This document shows positions 25,321-33,635 of a stretch of 64,000 bases of DNA, in pieces. Below the pieces are notes generated by a model that ran no database searches, was not told the DNA's origin, and saw only the letters and a program-made list of their open reading frames with translations. The position numbers and the translations under genes are program-made. The DNA comes from Selenomonadaceae bacterium (GTDB lineage: Bacteria; Bacillota; Negativicutes; Selenomonadales; Selenomonadaceae), in the NCBI GenBank assembly GCA_030523645.1, contig JAUNIB010000005.1, forward strand, positions 50,860 through 114,859, written 5' to 3'. Each line of letters opens with the position of its first letter. Within the stretch, counting starts at the first letter, position 1.

Positions 25321-25358
25321 AAAAAGGCTTCCGATTGCTCGGAAGCCTTTATTTTTTC
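25321..25358. terminator. Bidirectional terminator after the LysR gene
   Basis: AAAAAGGCTTCCGA / TCGGAAGCCTTTATTTTTTC, a short perfect stem with T-rich right flank and A-rich left flank. Confidence 0.88.
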
Positions 25359-25368
25359 TGTAGCCCAA

Positions 25369-25739
25369 TCAGTGCCGGGACAGCCACATATAAGTCATGT
25401 CATCGCTCTGCTCGGCACCGCCTACAAATTCATTTACATCAGCCAGCAGTTCTTCCACGGTGTTTACCCTGCGAAGTGCTGCCTCCATCCGTTCTTCACC
25501 GTACAGCTCTCTGGCATCATTTTCTGCCTCAGTAATGCCGTCAGTATAGATAAACAGCTTGCTGCCGGGGGGCATGGTAATCTCATGGTTCACCAGATTG
25601 AGGAACGGCATGATGCCGATCGGCGGGCTGGATGGGCGGCCATCCAGCCATCTGCTCGTGTCTCCATCGACCAAAAGCGGATAATTATGGCCGCCGTTGG
25701 CATAGGTGAGCCTGCCGGCAGACAGCTCCTTTATAGAAT
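25369..25739 (-). pseudogene. C-terminal fragment of a PP2C-type (SpoIIE/RsbU-like) phosphatase
   Basis: The frame is open from 25739 but no start with a ribosome-binding site is present; an internal ATG at 25674 leaves only 101 aa. The sequence RLTYANGGHNYPLLVDGD, then LFIYTDGITEAEN and DDMTYMWL is the C-terminal half of a serine phosphatase of the SpoIIE/RsbU family (usual catalytic domain about 200 residues). The N-terminal Asp ligands are missing, so it cannot be active. It joins directly to the 3' end of the NapH-like gene, suggesting a deletion or rearrangement junction near 25739. Confidence 0.75.
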
Positions 25740-26311
25740 CAGGATTTATTTTTTATCTTGCATATTCCTTGTGTCATGGTTCCCATTGGGCAGAAGACGC
25801 ACCAGGAACGGGGCTTCCACAGAGCCATTGCAATCAGTCCTATAACAGTAGATGTCAGCATTACGCTGTAAAAACCGAGGCTGAATTGAACAATCCAGGG
25901 GGCGACACCCTGCGGACAGGCAAAGCTCCATGGGATACTGAAGCTCCAAAGAAGTGAGATGGTCTCATTAAGGGAATTCACATTGGTAGCAACCAGCCAT
26001 GTGCGCAGAAGCATGCTGCTGAACATCATCAGAAAGAATACGAGAAAACCATAGCGGAAAATACTGCTGACAAAGATTTTTGGAGTAGATTTTCCCGAAG
26101 AAAGTTTTAGTTTTCCCCCAAGCAGGGCGAAAAGCTGTCCTCTGCCGCAGAACTTGTTGCAAAAGGATTTATTGCCGTAGAATACGGCTATAAAAAGCGG
26201 AAGAAGGAAATCAATCATCCCGAGCCATGCGAAAAGGATATTGAAAAAGCCAAGGGAAAAATATATAACAGGCCAGATATAAAGCCGGTCATACCAGTGT
26301 GAGGTCTTCAT
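25739..26311 (-). CDS. NapH/NosR-like membrane protein of an electron-transfer pair
   Basis: 190 aa from the ATG at 26311 (GGAGG 7 nt upstream). Four to five membrane segments. FCNKFCGRGQLFALLGGKLK and RSWCVFCPMGTMTQGICK are the two CxxxC(P) motifs of NapH/CcoG-type integral proteins that pass electrons near the membrane. It lacks the C-terminal ferredoxin domain of full NapH, but the gene just upstream encodes a two-cluster ferredoxin and overlaps its start by 4 nt (ATGA), so the two are translated together and probably interact. Partner reductase unknown. Confidence 0.75.
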   Translation of the reverse strand: MKTSHWYDRLYIWPVIYFSLGFFNILFAWLGMIDFLLPLFIAVFYGNKSFCNKFCGRGQLFALLGGKLKLSSGKSTPKIFVSSIFRYGFLVFFLMMFSSMLLRTWLVATNVNSLNETISLLWSFSIPWSFACPQGVAPWIVQFSLGFYSVMLTSTVIGLIAMALWKPRSWCVFCPMGTMTQGICKIKNKS

Positions 26312-26511
26312 GGGGAGACCTCCTTTTTTATCAGCGAAACAGCGCCCGCCGGACAGATTCGCGTACAAAGACCGCAGCCTATACAGGAGCTGATTTCCAC
26401 GACCGCGTAACAGCCTTTCCAAATGGAAATGGCTTCCCTTGGGCAGACTGCAGCACATGCACCGCAGGCTGCACATATAGTAGAATCAACTTTGGATACT
26501 TGTGAAGACAT
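26308..26511 (-). CDS. Two-[4Fe-4S] ferredoxin
   Basis: 67 aa from the ATG at 26511, supported by GCGGAG 8 nt upstream; a longer frame to 26583 is open but less likely. Two cluster motifs are complete: CAACGACAAVCP and CIGCGLCTRICP. It should carry low-potential electrons in the cytoplasm. Stop and start codons overlap with the NapH-like gene (ATGA), so the pair forms an operon. Confidence 0.9.
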   Translation of the reverse strand: MSSQVSKVDSTICAACGACAAVCPREAISIWKGCYAVVEISSCIGCGLCTRICPAGAVSLIKKEVSP

Positions 26512-26748
26512 TAAATCACTCCGCGCATTTGATAGGTCGATTATATAGACTGCCCCTGTAGAAAGCGTGAAATCAATGTTCAAAAGGTTTTGTGTTGAGA
26601 TAATGGGGGAGAAAAATTGCAGGAGCGGAACAGCAACTGGCGGTTATTGAGAATCAGAAAAAATTGCCGAACGGATTATCAGATTAAATACAAGATAATC
26701 CATGCTTGATGTATGGTGGCATGATTAATCTAAAAAGGAGGAATAAAA

Positions 26749-26850
26749 ATGCGTAGGCCAAATGACTATCTGGATTGGGTTTGTGACAGAGGTCTTGAAT
26801 ATGAGGATTGGGTGCAGGACAGGTGGGGAAATGATGATGACATTAGATAG
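26749..26850 (+). CDS. Small acidic Trp-rich protein with internal repeat (33 aa)
   Basis: ATG at 26749 follows a perfect AAAGGAGGA 6 nt upstream, and a strong terminator begins 18 bp after the stop, so this short frame looks like a real monocistronic gene. It contains two near-repeats, DYLDWVCDRG and EYEDWVQDRWG. Net charge is strongly negative. I know no family. It could be a small regulatory protein, a toxin or antitoxin partner or an anti-restriction-type peptide; none is shown. Confidence 0.7.
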   Translation: MRRPNDYLDWVCDRGLEYEDWVQDRWGNDDDIR

Positions 26851-26867
26851 TATACTTAATCAAAAAT

Positions 26868-26908
26868 AAAAAAGCCGGGTACCATCGATTTCGATGGTAC
26901 CCGGTTTT
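26868..26908 (+). terminator. Terminator of the 33-aa gene
   Basis: Stem GCCGGGTACCATCGA / TCGATGGTACCCGG with A-run before and TTTT after. Confidence 0.9.
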
Positions 26909-26972
26909 GCGTTCAACAATAATGTATATATGTGACAGAACTGTTACAAGAATATATCAAGAAAGCGGAACC

Positions 26973-27505
26973 TTAAGGTCTGTTAAAAATATTGTTCGGA
27001 TTGTATAGATTGTAGTCTTGCGTCACTTTCCATATAAAATCGGGGACAATTTGCTTTTCAAGCATTCTGATATATTCGTCATGTTCAGCAGCAGCTTCCG
27101 GATCGGTCTCAATGTCCCAACCGTCGAATTTTTCGCGAAGGTAGTTTTTATCTTTTGCAGCTTTAAGAAGGGATTTTCTCAGCATTTTCAGAAGAGCTTT
27201 ACGTTTGAATTCACACTCCGCAGAAGAACCTATATCAACATATAGGGAAACGATGTCGTTTTCAAGATTCTTAACACGGAAAGTAAAGCATCTGGCAGAA
27301 TCTTTTTCAAGACATAGAGAATACCCTCGTGGTGACTTACTTTATCGTAGAGGACGGCGAATGATGGTATTTCGTCCTCCCAATCATAGTAAATGATGGG
27401 GATTCTGTTACTGCCAAGCACATAAGTAAAATGGAGATTGTCACCATCTGTATCGGTGCTTTCATAGATGAATTCGATTTTATCAACTTTGCCATAGTCT
27501 GGCAT
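26973..27505 (-). pseudogene. Frameshifted gene of unknown function
   Basis: The first part starts at an ATG at 27505 with GGAGG upstream and reads MPDYGKVDKIEFIYESTD to about 27325. The second part, in another frame, continues EKDSARCFTFRVKNLENDIV and ends in NNIFNRP at 26973. The two join if one base is added or lost near the GGG at about 27325; together they make one acidic protein of about 177 aa with no stop in the spliced frame. Read separately, each ends abruptly (the first would have an odd tail, FPYMLI). I do not recognise the family. Confidence 0.65.
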
Positions 27506-27576
27506 AATTGTCGGCCTCCTGTATCTTTGAGGTATAGATGGACTAATAACACGATTGAATTAAGATTCGGACGAGT

Positions 27577-27617
27577 ATAATAAATACGCCACAGGTTTCC
27601 TGCAGCGTATTTATTAT
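27577..27617 (-). terminator. Terminator after the 27649-28302 gene
   Basis: Stem AATAAATACGC / GCGTATTTATT, AT-rich with short central loop. Weak but well placed 30 bp past the stop. Confidence 0.55.
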
Positions 27618-27648
27618 AGGTGGTTATTCTTTGTCTATGTGGTTCGGC

Positions 27649-28302
27649 TCAGTTATCAGATTCGTACGAGTCAACGAGATTAGCAAAGAATTCTCTGACT
27701 CTGCCGTAGTCCGTCGCCTGGGATTTTCTTCGAGCAGTTCCGTTTTCTGAATCATTGATATATATGCAGGCTGATGGTTCATCGATATATGTGATCTTGC
27801 CATCTCTATCTTCACAGTAGGTTAATTTGATTATATTTAGATTACCTGCTTCATCATAAAATGCGATTTCAGGTTTTAACCATGTTTCTGCGTCGCTATC
27901 GTCATCTTCTGCAGTATCGTCAATCTTTTTTCCAACATAATCCAACTGCAGCTGCAAAAAGTCACCAATTTCATTTACACAGATATTTTCGATGACGCAC
28001 TTATCGCGATATTCTATCACCTTGCCATAGTATTCGTTTAAGGTCTTTTCATATTCCTCATTGGAGGCATATTCTTCACGCTGCGGATATTCTTCGGGAT
28101 AAAGATCAAAATCATCGAGATTAAAATCAGCCTGCGCTAATCTGAGCAGTTCTTCCTCTACATCTTTAGGAAGTTTTCCGTCTTTACGGAGAGATGATAG
28201 TGCTTTTTCGTACAGGTCATCAGGAACCTCAAATAGCAACTCCTGAAAAAATATAATCCCATCCGGTGAGTCGATATCAATTGCTGCATTCCATAGTTTC
28301 AT
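27649..28302 (-). CDS. Acidic protein of unknown function (217 aa)
   Basis: No signal peptide or membrane segment. Very acidic (DFNLDDFDLYPEEYP, DDTAEDDDSDAETW). Ribosome-binding site AAAGGCGG 7 nt before ATG 28302. It lies downstream of no partner and upstream of the frameshifted gene on the same strand; both are acidic and of the type found in immunity-protein or accessory clusters. I cannot name a family. Could be an immunity-like or DUF protein; inference only. Confidence 0.7.
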   Translation of the reverse strand: MKLWNAAIDIDSPDGIIFFQELLFEVPDDLYEKALSSLRKDGKLPKDVEEELLRLAQADFNLDDFDLYPEEYPQREEYASNEEYEKTLNEYYGKVIEYRDKCVIENICVNEIGDFLQLQLDYVGKKIDDTAEDDDSDAETWLKPEIAFYDEAGNLNIIKLTYCEDRDGKITYIDEPSACIYINDSENGTARRKSQATDYGRVREFFANLVDSYESDN

Positions 28303-29138
28303 AATAATCCGCCTTTCTTTTTATAAGAGTTTTGAACTTACTCCAAGGACCAGAATTTTATCCTGAGAAAAATCTACCACAGATGTTGTCCATTAAAAGA
28401 CCCTCACAGGAGATTTTTTAGAAAAAGTTGAATGTGAAGAAATCTTTTATAGCATTATTTTCGTTATAATGTCATGCCAGTATGCGGCGTTTATCCGTGT
28501 AGGCATAGCAACAGTAACTTATAATTCTGGAGGAGGCAGCCCGCTTGGCGGGAGGTAACTAAAACTAAACTGTTTTCTCTTTCTGGACAGAAAGGACGGG
28601 TAACTAGATAAAAAGATACCTTTCCAATAGAACAAAAGAAAACTTTTAATGAAGGATAGTTGGCAATGCTAGAAAGGCTACCGCGACCTTATAGTGGGAG
28701 TCTTTCTACATTAAACAAAAAGGCCATGCTTTCGCATGACCCTTTGGCAGCATCCATCGTAATGGAAATACTCTATTATTAGTCCACTTTGGTCGGCAGG
28801 ACCCTCCGATGGAAAGATTATAGGATGAGAAAAGGAAAAGGTCAAGATTTTCCGTGTGAGTAAAAATGCGTACTGGTAGCTGGGGAGAAGTCCTGCAAGA
28901 AATACAAAAGTTGCGTTATTAGCAACCAGCTCAAAAATCATATTATGTATAGTACCGAGTTCCTTTTTTGTAGGGAAATAGCCAAAATATTGCTGATAAT
29001 GGTCGATTCCCTAAAAGGTATGACAGATTTCTGTATAAGTCCCAATAAAGATATATGAAGTACGCTAGAATGTGGATGTGAAGACGGGGAAGCCTTCATA
29101 GTTGGCGGACAGATACAGGAAAAGAGGGGGAATCTGAA
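28303..29138 (+). ncRNA. Non-coding stretch with possible structured RNA (about 28477-28720)
   Basis: 836 bp without a credible gene. A perfect TATAAT at 28465-28470 could start a plus-strand transcript near 28477. Downstream are several hairpin-capable stretches: CCCGCTTGGCGGG, CTTTCTGGACAGAAAG and AGAAAG..CTTTCT around 28670-28715, plus two copies of GGTAACTA separated by 57 bp. I do not recognise a known RNA family; RNase P, tmRNA and 6S signatures are absent. 28718-28746 holds a hairpin (GGCCATGC / GCATGACC) that looks like a minus-strand terminator. Beyond 28750 nothing is recognised. Confidence 0.35.
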
Positions 29139-29606
29139 ATGATAGTAAAGAATCTTCGGCTTGGATATGATGGCGGCGGTATGTGCTGCGGCCCTGTAGA
29201 GGGAGCATACGGAGCAGAAGTCTGCGTTATGGATAAGGATGGGCATAATCACTGGATTCTTGCCATGGAAGTATGGGACGTGCAGGTGGTCTATGTAAGC
29301 ACTTTCCCACTGCTCGATGTTATGATTGAGATGAATGATCCTGATGTAGACGGCGATTTTGAAACTAAGAAGATGAAAAGTGTTTCCAAAGAATACTATG
29401 AGTACGAATGCGGACAACCAGATGAGGACATGCAGAAATCAGAATTTGCCAATGCTATCCTGCTTGCACGTATTGCCTTGGGTAAATATGTGAGGGATGA
29501 GATTACAACCGGCAAGGAGTTTATTGAACCGTATCTTTACGAAGATATTGATGAATCTGAACTGCTGTCATTGGAAAGCGACGGATATGAGGATGAAGAC
29601 GAGTAA
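29139..29606 (+). CDS. Acidic protein of unknown function (155 aa)
   Basis: GAGGGGG precedes the ATG. The N-terminus MIVKNLRLGYDGGGMCCGPV has a Gly-rich turn and Cys pair. The C-terminus is very acidic (EDIDESELLSLESDGYEDED). Soluble. First of a run of plus-strand unknown genes ending with the giant NTPase; spacing to the next gene is 37 nt, so co-transcription is possible. No family recognised. Confidence 0.65.
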   Translation: MIVKNLRLGYDGGGMCCGPVEGAYGAEVCVMDKDGHNHWILAMEVWDVQVVYVSTFPLLDVMIEMNDPDVDGDFETKKMKSVSKEYYEYECGQPDEDMQKSEFANAILLARIALGKYVRDEITTGKEFIEPYLYEDIDESELLSLESDGYEDEDE

Positions 29607-29643
29607 TAACCATTAAGTAGTTAAATGAATGGGTGGTGAATTT

Positions 29644-30087
29644 ATGCGAATACCATCAAAATATGAACGCGACCTGTTTGACAGAAGGTGGGAGTATTAC
29701 GAAAAGTATGGATATATATCGGAAACTCAGTTGCGGGAAGAAAATTTCTATAACCGACTAGAAAACATAGCAAAGGAACTGGCTCATTGTGCTCGAAATT
29801 CAAGCGTTGGTAAGAACCGCTTGCAGTGGTTTATGTCATTAGGCGACTCTGATTTTATTAAAAATGCCGGTGTTCCGGATAGTCTTTTTACCTGCGCATG
29901 TGAAGTTATCGAGCTGGTTCAGGGGAATTTTGATGAAATGAGGAATAATCCGCAGCTCTATTGGAGAAATAGTCATACTCTTACAAAGGCAGGAATGCGA
30001 AAAACCAGAAAAGTACTGAATGTAATTTACGAAAAATTGTGGTGTCTGCCGCCTGTTGGAGAACAAATACCTTCTGAAAGAGTCTAG
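29644..30087 (+). CDS. Protein of unknown function (147 aa)
   Basis: Start taken at ATG 29644 because GGTGG lies 5 nt upstream; an in-frame ATG 15 nt earlier is possible. Charged, helical (KYERDLFDRRWEYYEKYGYI) with three Cys and Trp residues and no membrane segment. No family recognised. Same strand and close to the 29139 gene. Confidence 0.6.
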   Translation: MRIPSKYERDLFDRRWEYYEKYGYISETQLREENFYNRLENIAKELAHCARNSSVGKNRLQWFMSLGDSDFIKNAGVPDSLFTCACEVIELVQGNFDEMRNNPQLYWRNSHTLTKAGMRKTRKVLNVIYEKLWCLPPVGEQIPSERV

Positions 30088-30175
30088 TTGAATTCCTTGC
30101 ACATATAGGGGTATATATGAAAAAAGAAATGTGATAAATTGGTATTGATATTTGTACTGAAGTTGGAGGCTGACC

Positions 30176-30811
30176 ATGGACACAGGAACAGGTAAAGAAA
30201 CTCTGGAGAAAGTCATAATGCTGCAGACTCTAATTCCCCGAATAGAGAAATATATTGCTGATAATTATTCTGAAGCAATATATTTTGAAGAAGCCTGTCT
30301 TGAAGTTGTGGCGGATATATGTCATATCGCCGCAGAAATGACTGTTCAAGATGAAGAATTCAATGATGAAGAAATTTCTGCAGAGAATTATCCTGCAAAG
30401 AAGTATAAGAAAGAGGCTCGCAAAAAAGAGCTCGGGCTGGCAAGTCGACGACTGGAAGATGTAATCGGTGAAACGGAGGAGACCTTTTCGCAGTCACTTC
30501 TTCGTATGATTACGCAAAAAGACCTAAAAGACAGTGATGTATATAACAGGGCAAATATCAGCAGGCAGCTTTTCTCAAAGATACGAAAAGACATAGATTA
30601 CCAGCCGACTAAAAAGACGGTATTTGCTCTAATCATTGCAATGAAGCTCAATATTGACGAAGCGAAAGACCTTCTGGAAAAAGCGGGATTCTCTTTTTCG
30701 CCAAGTAAGAAGGAGGATTTCGTGGTACAATATTTCATTGAGGAAGAGAATTACGATATTTTCCTGCTGAATGAGGTGCTGGAGCATTTCAAGCTGCCAA
30801 CTTTATTCTGA
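30176..30811 (+). CDS. Unknown protein with C-terminal HTH-like domain (211 aa)
   Basis: The N-terminal 90 residues are acidic and helical. The C-terminal part (about 100-211) has SQSLLRMITQKDLKDSDVYN, NISRQLFSKIRKD, then YQPTKKTVFALIIAMKLNID and EAKDLLEKAGFSFS. I have seen this segment in many Firmicute proteins, sometimes fused to macro domains or near vWA proteins; it resembles a lambda-repressor-like helix-turn-helix. It may be a regulator for the neighbouring cassette. GGAGG lies 6 nt before the ATG. Confidence 0.7.
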   Translation: MDTGTGKETLEKVIMLQTLIPRIEKYIADNYSEAIYFEEACLEVVADICHIAAEMTVQDEEFNDEEISAENYPAKKYKKEARKKELGLASRRLEDVIGETEETFSQSLLRMITQKDLKDSDVYNRANISRQLFSKIRKDIDYQPTKKTVFALIIAMKLNIDEAKDLLEKAGFSFSPSKKEDFVVQYFIEEENYDIFLLNEVLEHFKLPTLF

Positions 30812-30858
30812 AAATGGGAAAATTTTGTGTAACAGGATTTGGATAAAGGATCAATATC

Positions 30859-31458
30859 ATGGATGACAGACTGAAACAGCAGCTTGAGTTTATCCTTGAG
30901 ATAGACAAGGAGAAAAATATATTCAGGCAGACGCACATTTCAAACAACGGCAGAAATGAAAATGATGCGGAGCATGCATGGCACATGGCGATAATGGCGT
31001 ATCTCCTGAAAGAATACTCCAATGAACCTGTGGATATATCAAAAGTAATGTTGATGTGCCTTATCCATGATGTGGTTGAAATAGATGCTGGAGATACCTA
31101 CTGCTATGATTCGGAAGGTCTGAAAACACAAAAGGCAAGAGAAGACGCAGCAAAGGAGCGAATCTATTCTCTCCTGCCGATAGAGCAGAAGGAAGAACTG
31201 ACTGCTCTTTTCGATGAATTTGAAGCGAACGAAACTCCTGAAGCAAGATTTGCCCATGCAATGGACAACCTTCAGCCTGTCCTGCTTAATCACAGCAACG
31301 GAGGAAGGGACTGGAAGGAGCATGGGGTATCAGCTGATAAGGTCTATGGCCGTCAGTCAAAAACAAAACTTGGCTCAGAAAAGCTCTATGAATATACTGA
31401 GGAAATCATAAAGGAGCATATAAGGAGCGGAGAGATACAGAAAAACACGCAGCCCTGA
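30859..31458 (+). CDS. HD-domain hydrolase (YfbR-like 5'-nucleotidase family)
   Basis: 199 aa. Metal ligands of the HD superfamily are in place: His in NDAEHAWHMA, then LIHDVVEIDAGDT with the HD pair at about 70-71, and a later Asp in AHAMDNLQPVL. This pattern is that of YfbR/HDDC2-type phosphohydrolases that dephosphorylate deoxynucleoside monophosphates. Such enzymes can serve nucleotide-pool control or phage defence by nucleotide depletion, so its place in the accessory island is worth noting. AAGGAT precedes the ATG. Follows the HTH-like gene by 47 nt. Confidence 0.85.
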   Translation: MDDRLKQQLEFILEIDKEKNIFRQTHISNNGRNENDAEHAWHMAIMAYLLKEYSNEPVDISKVMLMCLIHDVVEIDAGDTYCYDSEGLKTQKAREDAAKERIYSLLPIEQKEELTALFDEFEANETPEARFAHAMDNLQPVLLNHSNGGRDWKEHGVSADKVYGRQSKTKLGSEKLYEYTEEIIKEHIRSGEIQKNTQP

Positions 31459-31510
31459 ATAAATGTTTTTGGACACCTTTTGGGTGGATAAATACATGGA
31501 ATATCTCCAT

Positions 31511-31540
31511 TTGACATAGCTGGTTGCCCGACGATATAGT
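31511..31540 (+). promoter_or_regulatory. Sigma-70-type promoter
   Basis: TTGACA at 31511-31516, an 18-bp spacer, then TATAGT at 31535-31540. It lies 59 bp before the start of the coiled-coil gene at 31599, indicating a transcription start inside the island. Confidence 0.8.
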
Positions 31541-31598
31541 GCATTTAATGGAACTTCGGTACAAAGAAAAATTAAACAAACAACGGGGAGGAAGAGTT

Positions 31599-32369
31599 AT
31601 GGATAATCATGCTGTATCTAAAGAAATAGAGAGCCTTTATGCACTCGTTAAAGAGGTTAAGGAGAAAAATTCCATAGTAACAAGTCAACTTGACGAAATT
31701 AAGATAATTAGAAATGATGTGAAGAGCTGTGCGACTACTGCGATTGAGCTTCTAAGAGACAATAGCAAGATGGCACAGGAAATCCAGATTCGAGGTGAGC
31801 AGATTAACAAAAGTGCCTCAGAATCTGAGCTGAAGGCGGAATCTTTCCGGCAAGAAATGGGCTTGGCTATTTCAAAAATGAGGACATATTTAGAAGAAAT
31901 AGAGAGGATACAGGAAGAAGTAGAGAAGACTGTTAAATCACTACCGGAGGAACAAAGACTGGAGGAAAGAATAAATGAACTGGTAGAGCATGTCGATGCT
32001 TTAGAAGCATATTATGATGAGAAACTGGAGAAAATAGAAGCAAGATTAGCAGGAACCCCTATTTCTTCTGAATTAGTCATAAACAGAGCACCCCAGAAAA
32101 CGAATGAAGTACACCAGAATCCTCAAAAAGGATTATATACAATAAGAGAACTTATAGAAGAAAATAAAGGCAGGCCTGCAATCATCCGTCATTGTCGCGA
32201 AAGAAAATCCAGATGTGCAGTTGTAGAATCCTATGACGAAAAATTGGCACATGTAATTATATATTCAGAGGGAAAACCAACTGGGGAAACTTCCGACTGG
32301 AGATTGGATACGAGATATTACACCAGATATACAGGGCATTATCTAAATGATATTCTGGGTAATCTTTGA
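31599..32369 (+). CDS. Long coiled-coil protein of unknown function (256 aa)
   Basis: ATG 31599 is chosen over 31524 because GGGAGG lies 8 nt upstream. Residues about 5-140 are a nearly continuous heptad-rich coiled coil (IESLYALVKEVKEKN, ELKAESFRQEMGLAI, YLEEIERIQEEVEKTVKSL). The C-terminal 80 residues form a compact domain (ELIEENKGRPAIIRHCRE, HVIIYSEGKPTGETSDWRLD). No membrane segment. It may be a scaffold or sensor. It has its own strong promoter and lies 150 nt before the vWA gene. Confidence 0.75.
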   Translation: MDNHAVSKEIESLYALVKEVKEKNSIVTSQLDEIKIIRNDVKSCATTAIELLRDNSKMAQEIQIRGEQINKSASESELKAESFRQEMGLAISKMRTYLEEIERIQEEVEKTVKSLPEEQRLEERINELVEHVDALEAYYDEKLEKIEARLAGTPISSELVINRAPQKTNEVHQNPQKGLYTIRELIEENKGRPAIIRHCRERKSRCAVVESYDEKLAHVIIYSEGKPTGETSDWRLDTRYYTRYTGHYLNDILGNL

Positions 32370-32521
32370 TATAGTCCTGAATCACTCATGGAACTTGAAC
32401 AGAAAATTTTTTATGGAGCAAAATGTCAACTGGCGGTTGACCTTTTGCTCCTTTTTCTTTGCTAGATTATTATCAGCCGGCAAGAAGAAATAAACTAACA
32501 GAGGAAAAGGAAAAGAAAACA

Positions 32522-33169
32522 ATGACAGAGATTATTTTTATTTTGGATAAGAGCGGTTCCATGAGCGGTCTTGAGGAAGATACCATCGGCGGCTTTAACT
32601 CCATGCTGAAGAAGCAGCAGAAGAACGAAGGTGAGGTACTGGTATCGACCGTCCTCTTTGATGATGAAAGCAAAGTCCTCCATGACAGGGTTTCCCTTAA
32701 AGATGTTAAACCCTTAACAGAAGATGACTATGTTCCGGGTGGCTGTACCGCACTTCTTGACGCAGTGGGAGGAGCGATAAAGCATATCAGCAATGTTCAT
32801 AAGTATGCCCGTCCTGAGGACAGACCGGAAAAGACCCTCGTGATAATCACCACAGACGGAATGGAAAACTCCAGTGAAAGATATGACTACAGGAAAGTAA
32901 AGAAGATGATTGATAAGAAGCAGGAAAAACACAACTGGGAATTCATTTTCCTCGGAGCAAATATAGATGCCGCAAAAGAAGCAGGACGCCTTGGAGTGGC
33001 CAAAGAAAAGGCTGTTAATTACTGCCATGACAAGGAAGGAACACAAGACCTTTACGATGCTATCGGCGAATATGTTACAGCCAGGGTGTGTTGTGCTGAT
33101 GAAATTGTTCCTGATTCATCCTGGAGAGAGAAACTCGATGAGGACTATAAAAAGAGAGGCAAAAAGTGA
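32522..33169 (+). CDS. Stand-alone vWA-domain protein (TerY-like)
   Basis: 215 aa from ATG 32522; the frame extends upstream without a better start. The MIDAS metal site is complete: ILDKSGSMSG (DxSxS), GGCTALLDAV (the Thr) and VIITTDGMENSS (the Asp). Residues about 1-190 are vWA, a Mg2+-dependent protein-binding fold; the last 25 are basic. vWA proteins of this type occur in tellurite-like and NTP-dependent conflict cassettes. GAGGAAAAGGAAAAG lies upstream of the ATG. No MoxR-type AAA+ gene is adjacent, but the giant NTPase lies 2.8 kb downstream. Confidence 0.85.
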   Translation: MTEIIFILDKSGSMSGLEEDTIGGFNSMLKKQQKNEGEVLVSTVLFDDESKVLHDRVSLKDVKPLTEDDYVPGGCTALLDAVGGAIKHISNVHKYARPEDRPEKTLVIITTDGMENSSERYDYRKVKKMIDKKQEKHNWEFIFLGANIDAAKEAGRLGVAKEKAVNYCHDKEGTQDLYDAIGEYVTARVCCADEIVPDSSWREKLDEDYKKRGKK

Positions 33170-33480
33170 CTGGCGAAAATTTTTCTGAATAATCTTTTAT
33201 ATGAGTCCCATTTAAGGACACGATGAAGTGATAAATTAAGCTTGAGATTTAACCTGAAAAAATATTCTCCTGACAGATATGTTGTCCGTCAGGAGAATTT
33301 GGGTTCACTAATTGAGACGATTTGTCCGTGACTGAAATATAAGAAGACATGGATAAAATAATTCTTAACCTAGTGGAGATTATTGCAGGACAATAGAAAC
33401 AGCGGATTTGACACAACATGCAATCCGACGATAAAAACAATCTGTGCGTCGCATACGAGAAAGAAGAGGAGTGATATTGT
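33170..33480. other. Intergenic stretch
   Basis: No gene recognised. An imperfect hairpin (ATTCTCCTGAC / GTCAGGAGAAT, 33264-33298) lies about 95 bp after the vWA stop and could be a weak terminator; it lacks a clear T-run. Confidence 0.4.
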
Positions 33481-33552
33481 ATGGGGTCGGGTTTTTCGTT
33501 GAAATGTAAATGCGGAGAACATGAAGTCTGGCTTGGTGCGGGGGGAAACTGA
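33481..33552 (+). CDS. Truncated zinc-ribbon-like ORF (23 aa)
   Basis: ATG at 33481 is preceded by GAGGAGTG 7 nt upstream, a strong site. The product MGSGFSLKCKCGEHEVWLG then AGGN stops after 23 residues. MGSG..L.C..CG is the opening of a family of small zinc-ribbon proteins in Firmicutes that are several times longer. The sequence after the stop gives no continuation, so it is probably a truncated gene, or a short peptide. Confidence 0.45.
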   Translation: MGSGFSLKCKCGEHEVWLGAGGN

Positions 33553-33635
33553 AAAGGGAAAGACCACGATACTTTGGGATTATGATCAGCCTGATTGAGT
33601 CAGGGAGGCAGACAGAAGGAAAGGCAGGAGATAAT

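Noticed and set aside
28477..28720. RNase P, tmRNA or 6S RNA in the non-coding gap
   Set aside because: None of their conserved sequence blocks could be found.
28711..28941. 76-aa minus-strand hydrophobic frame
   Set aside because: No good start signal, overlaps a hairpin and has no partner.
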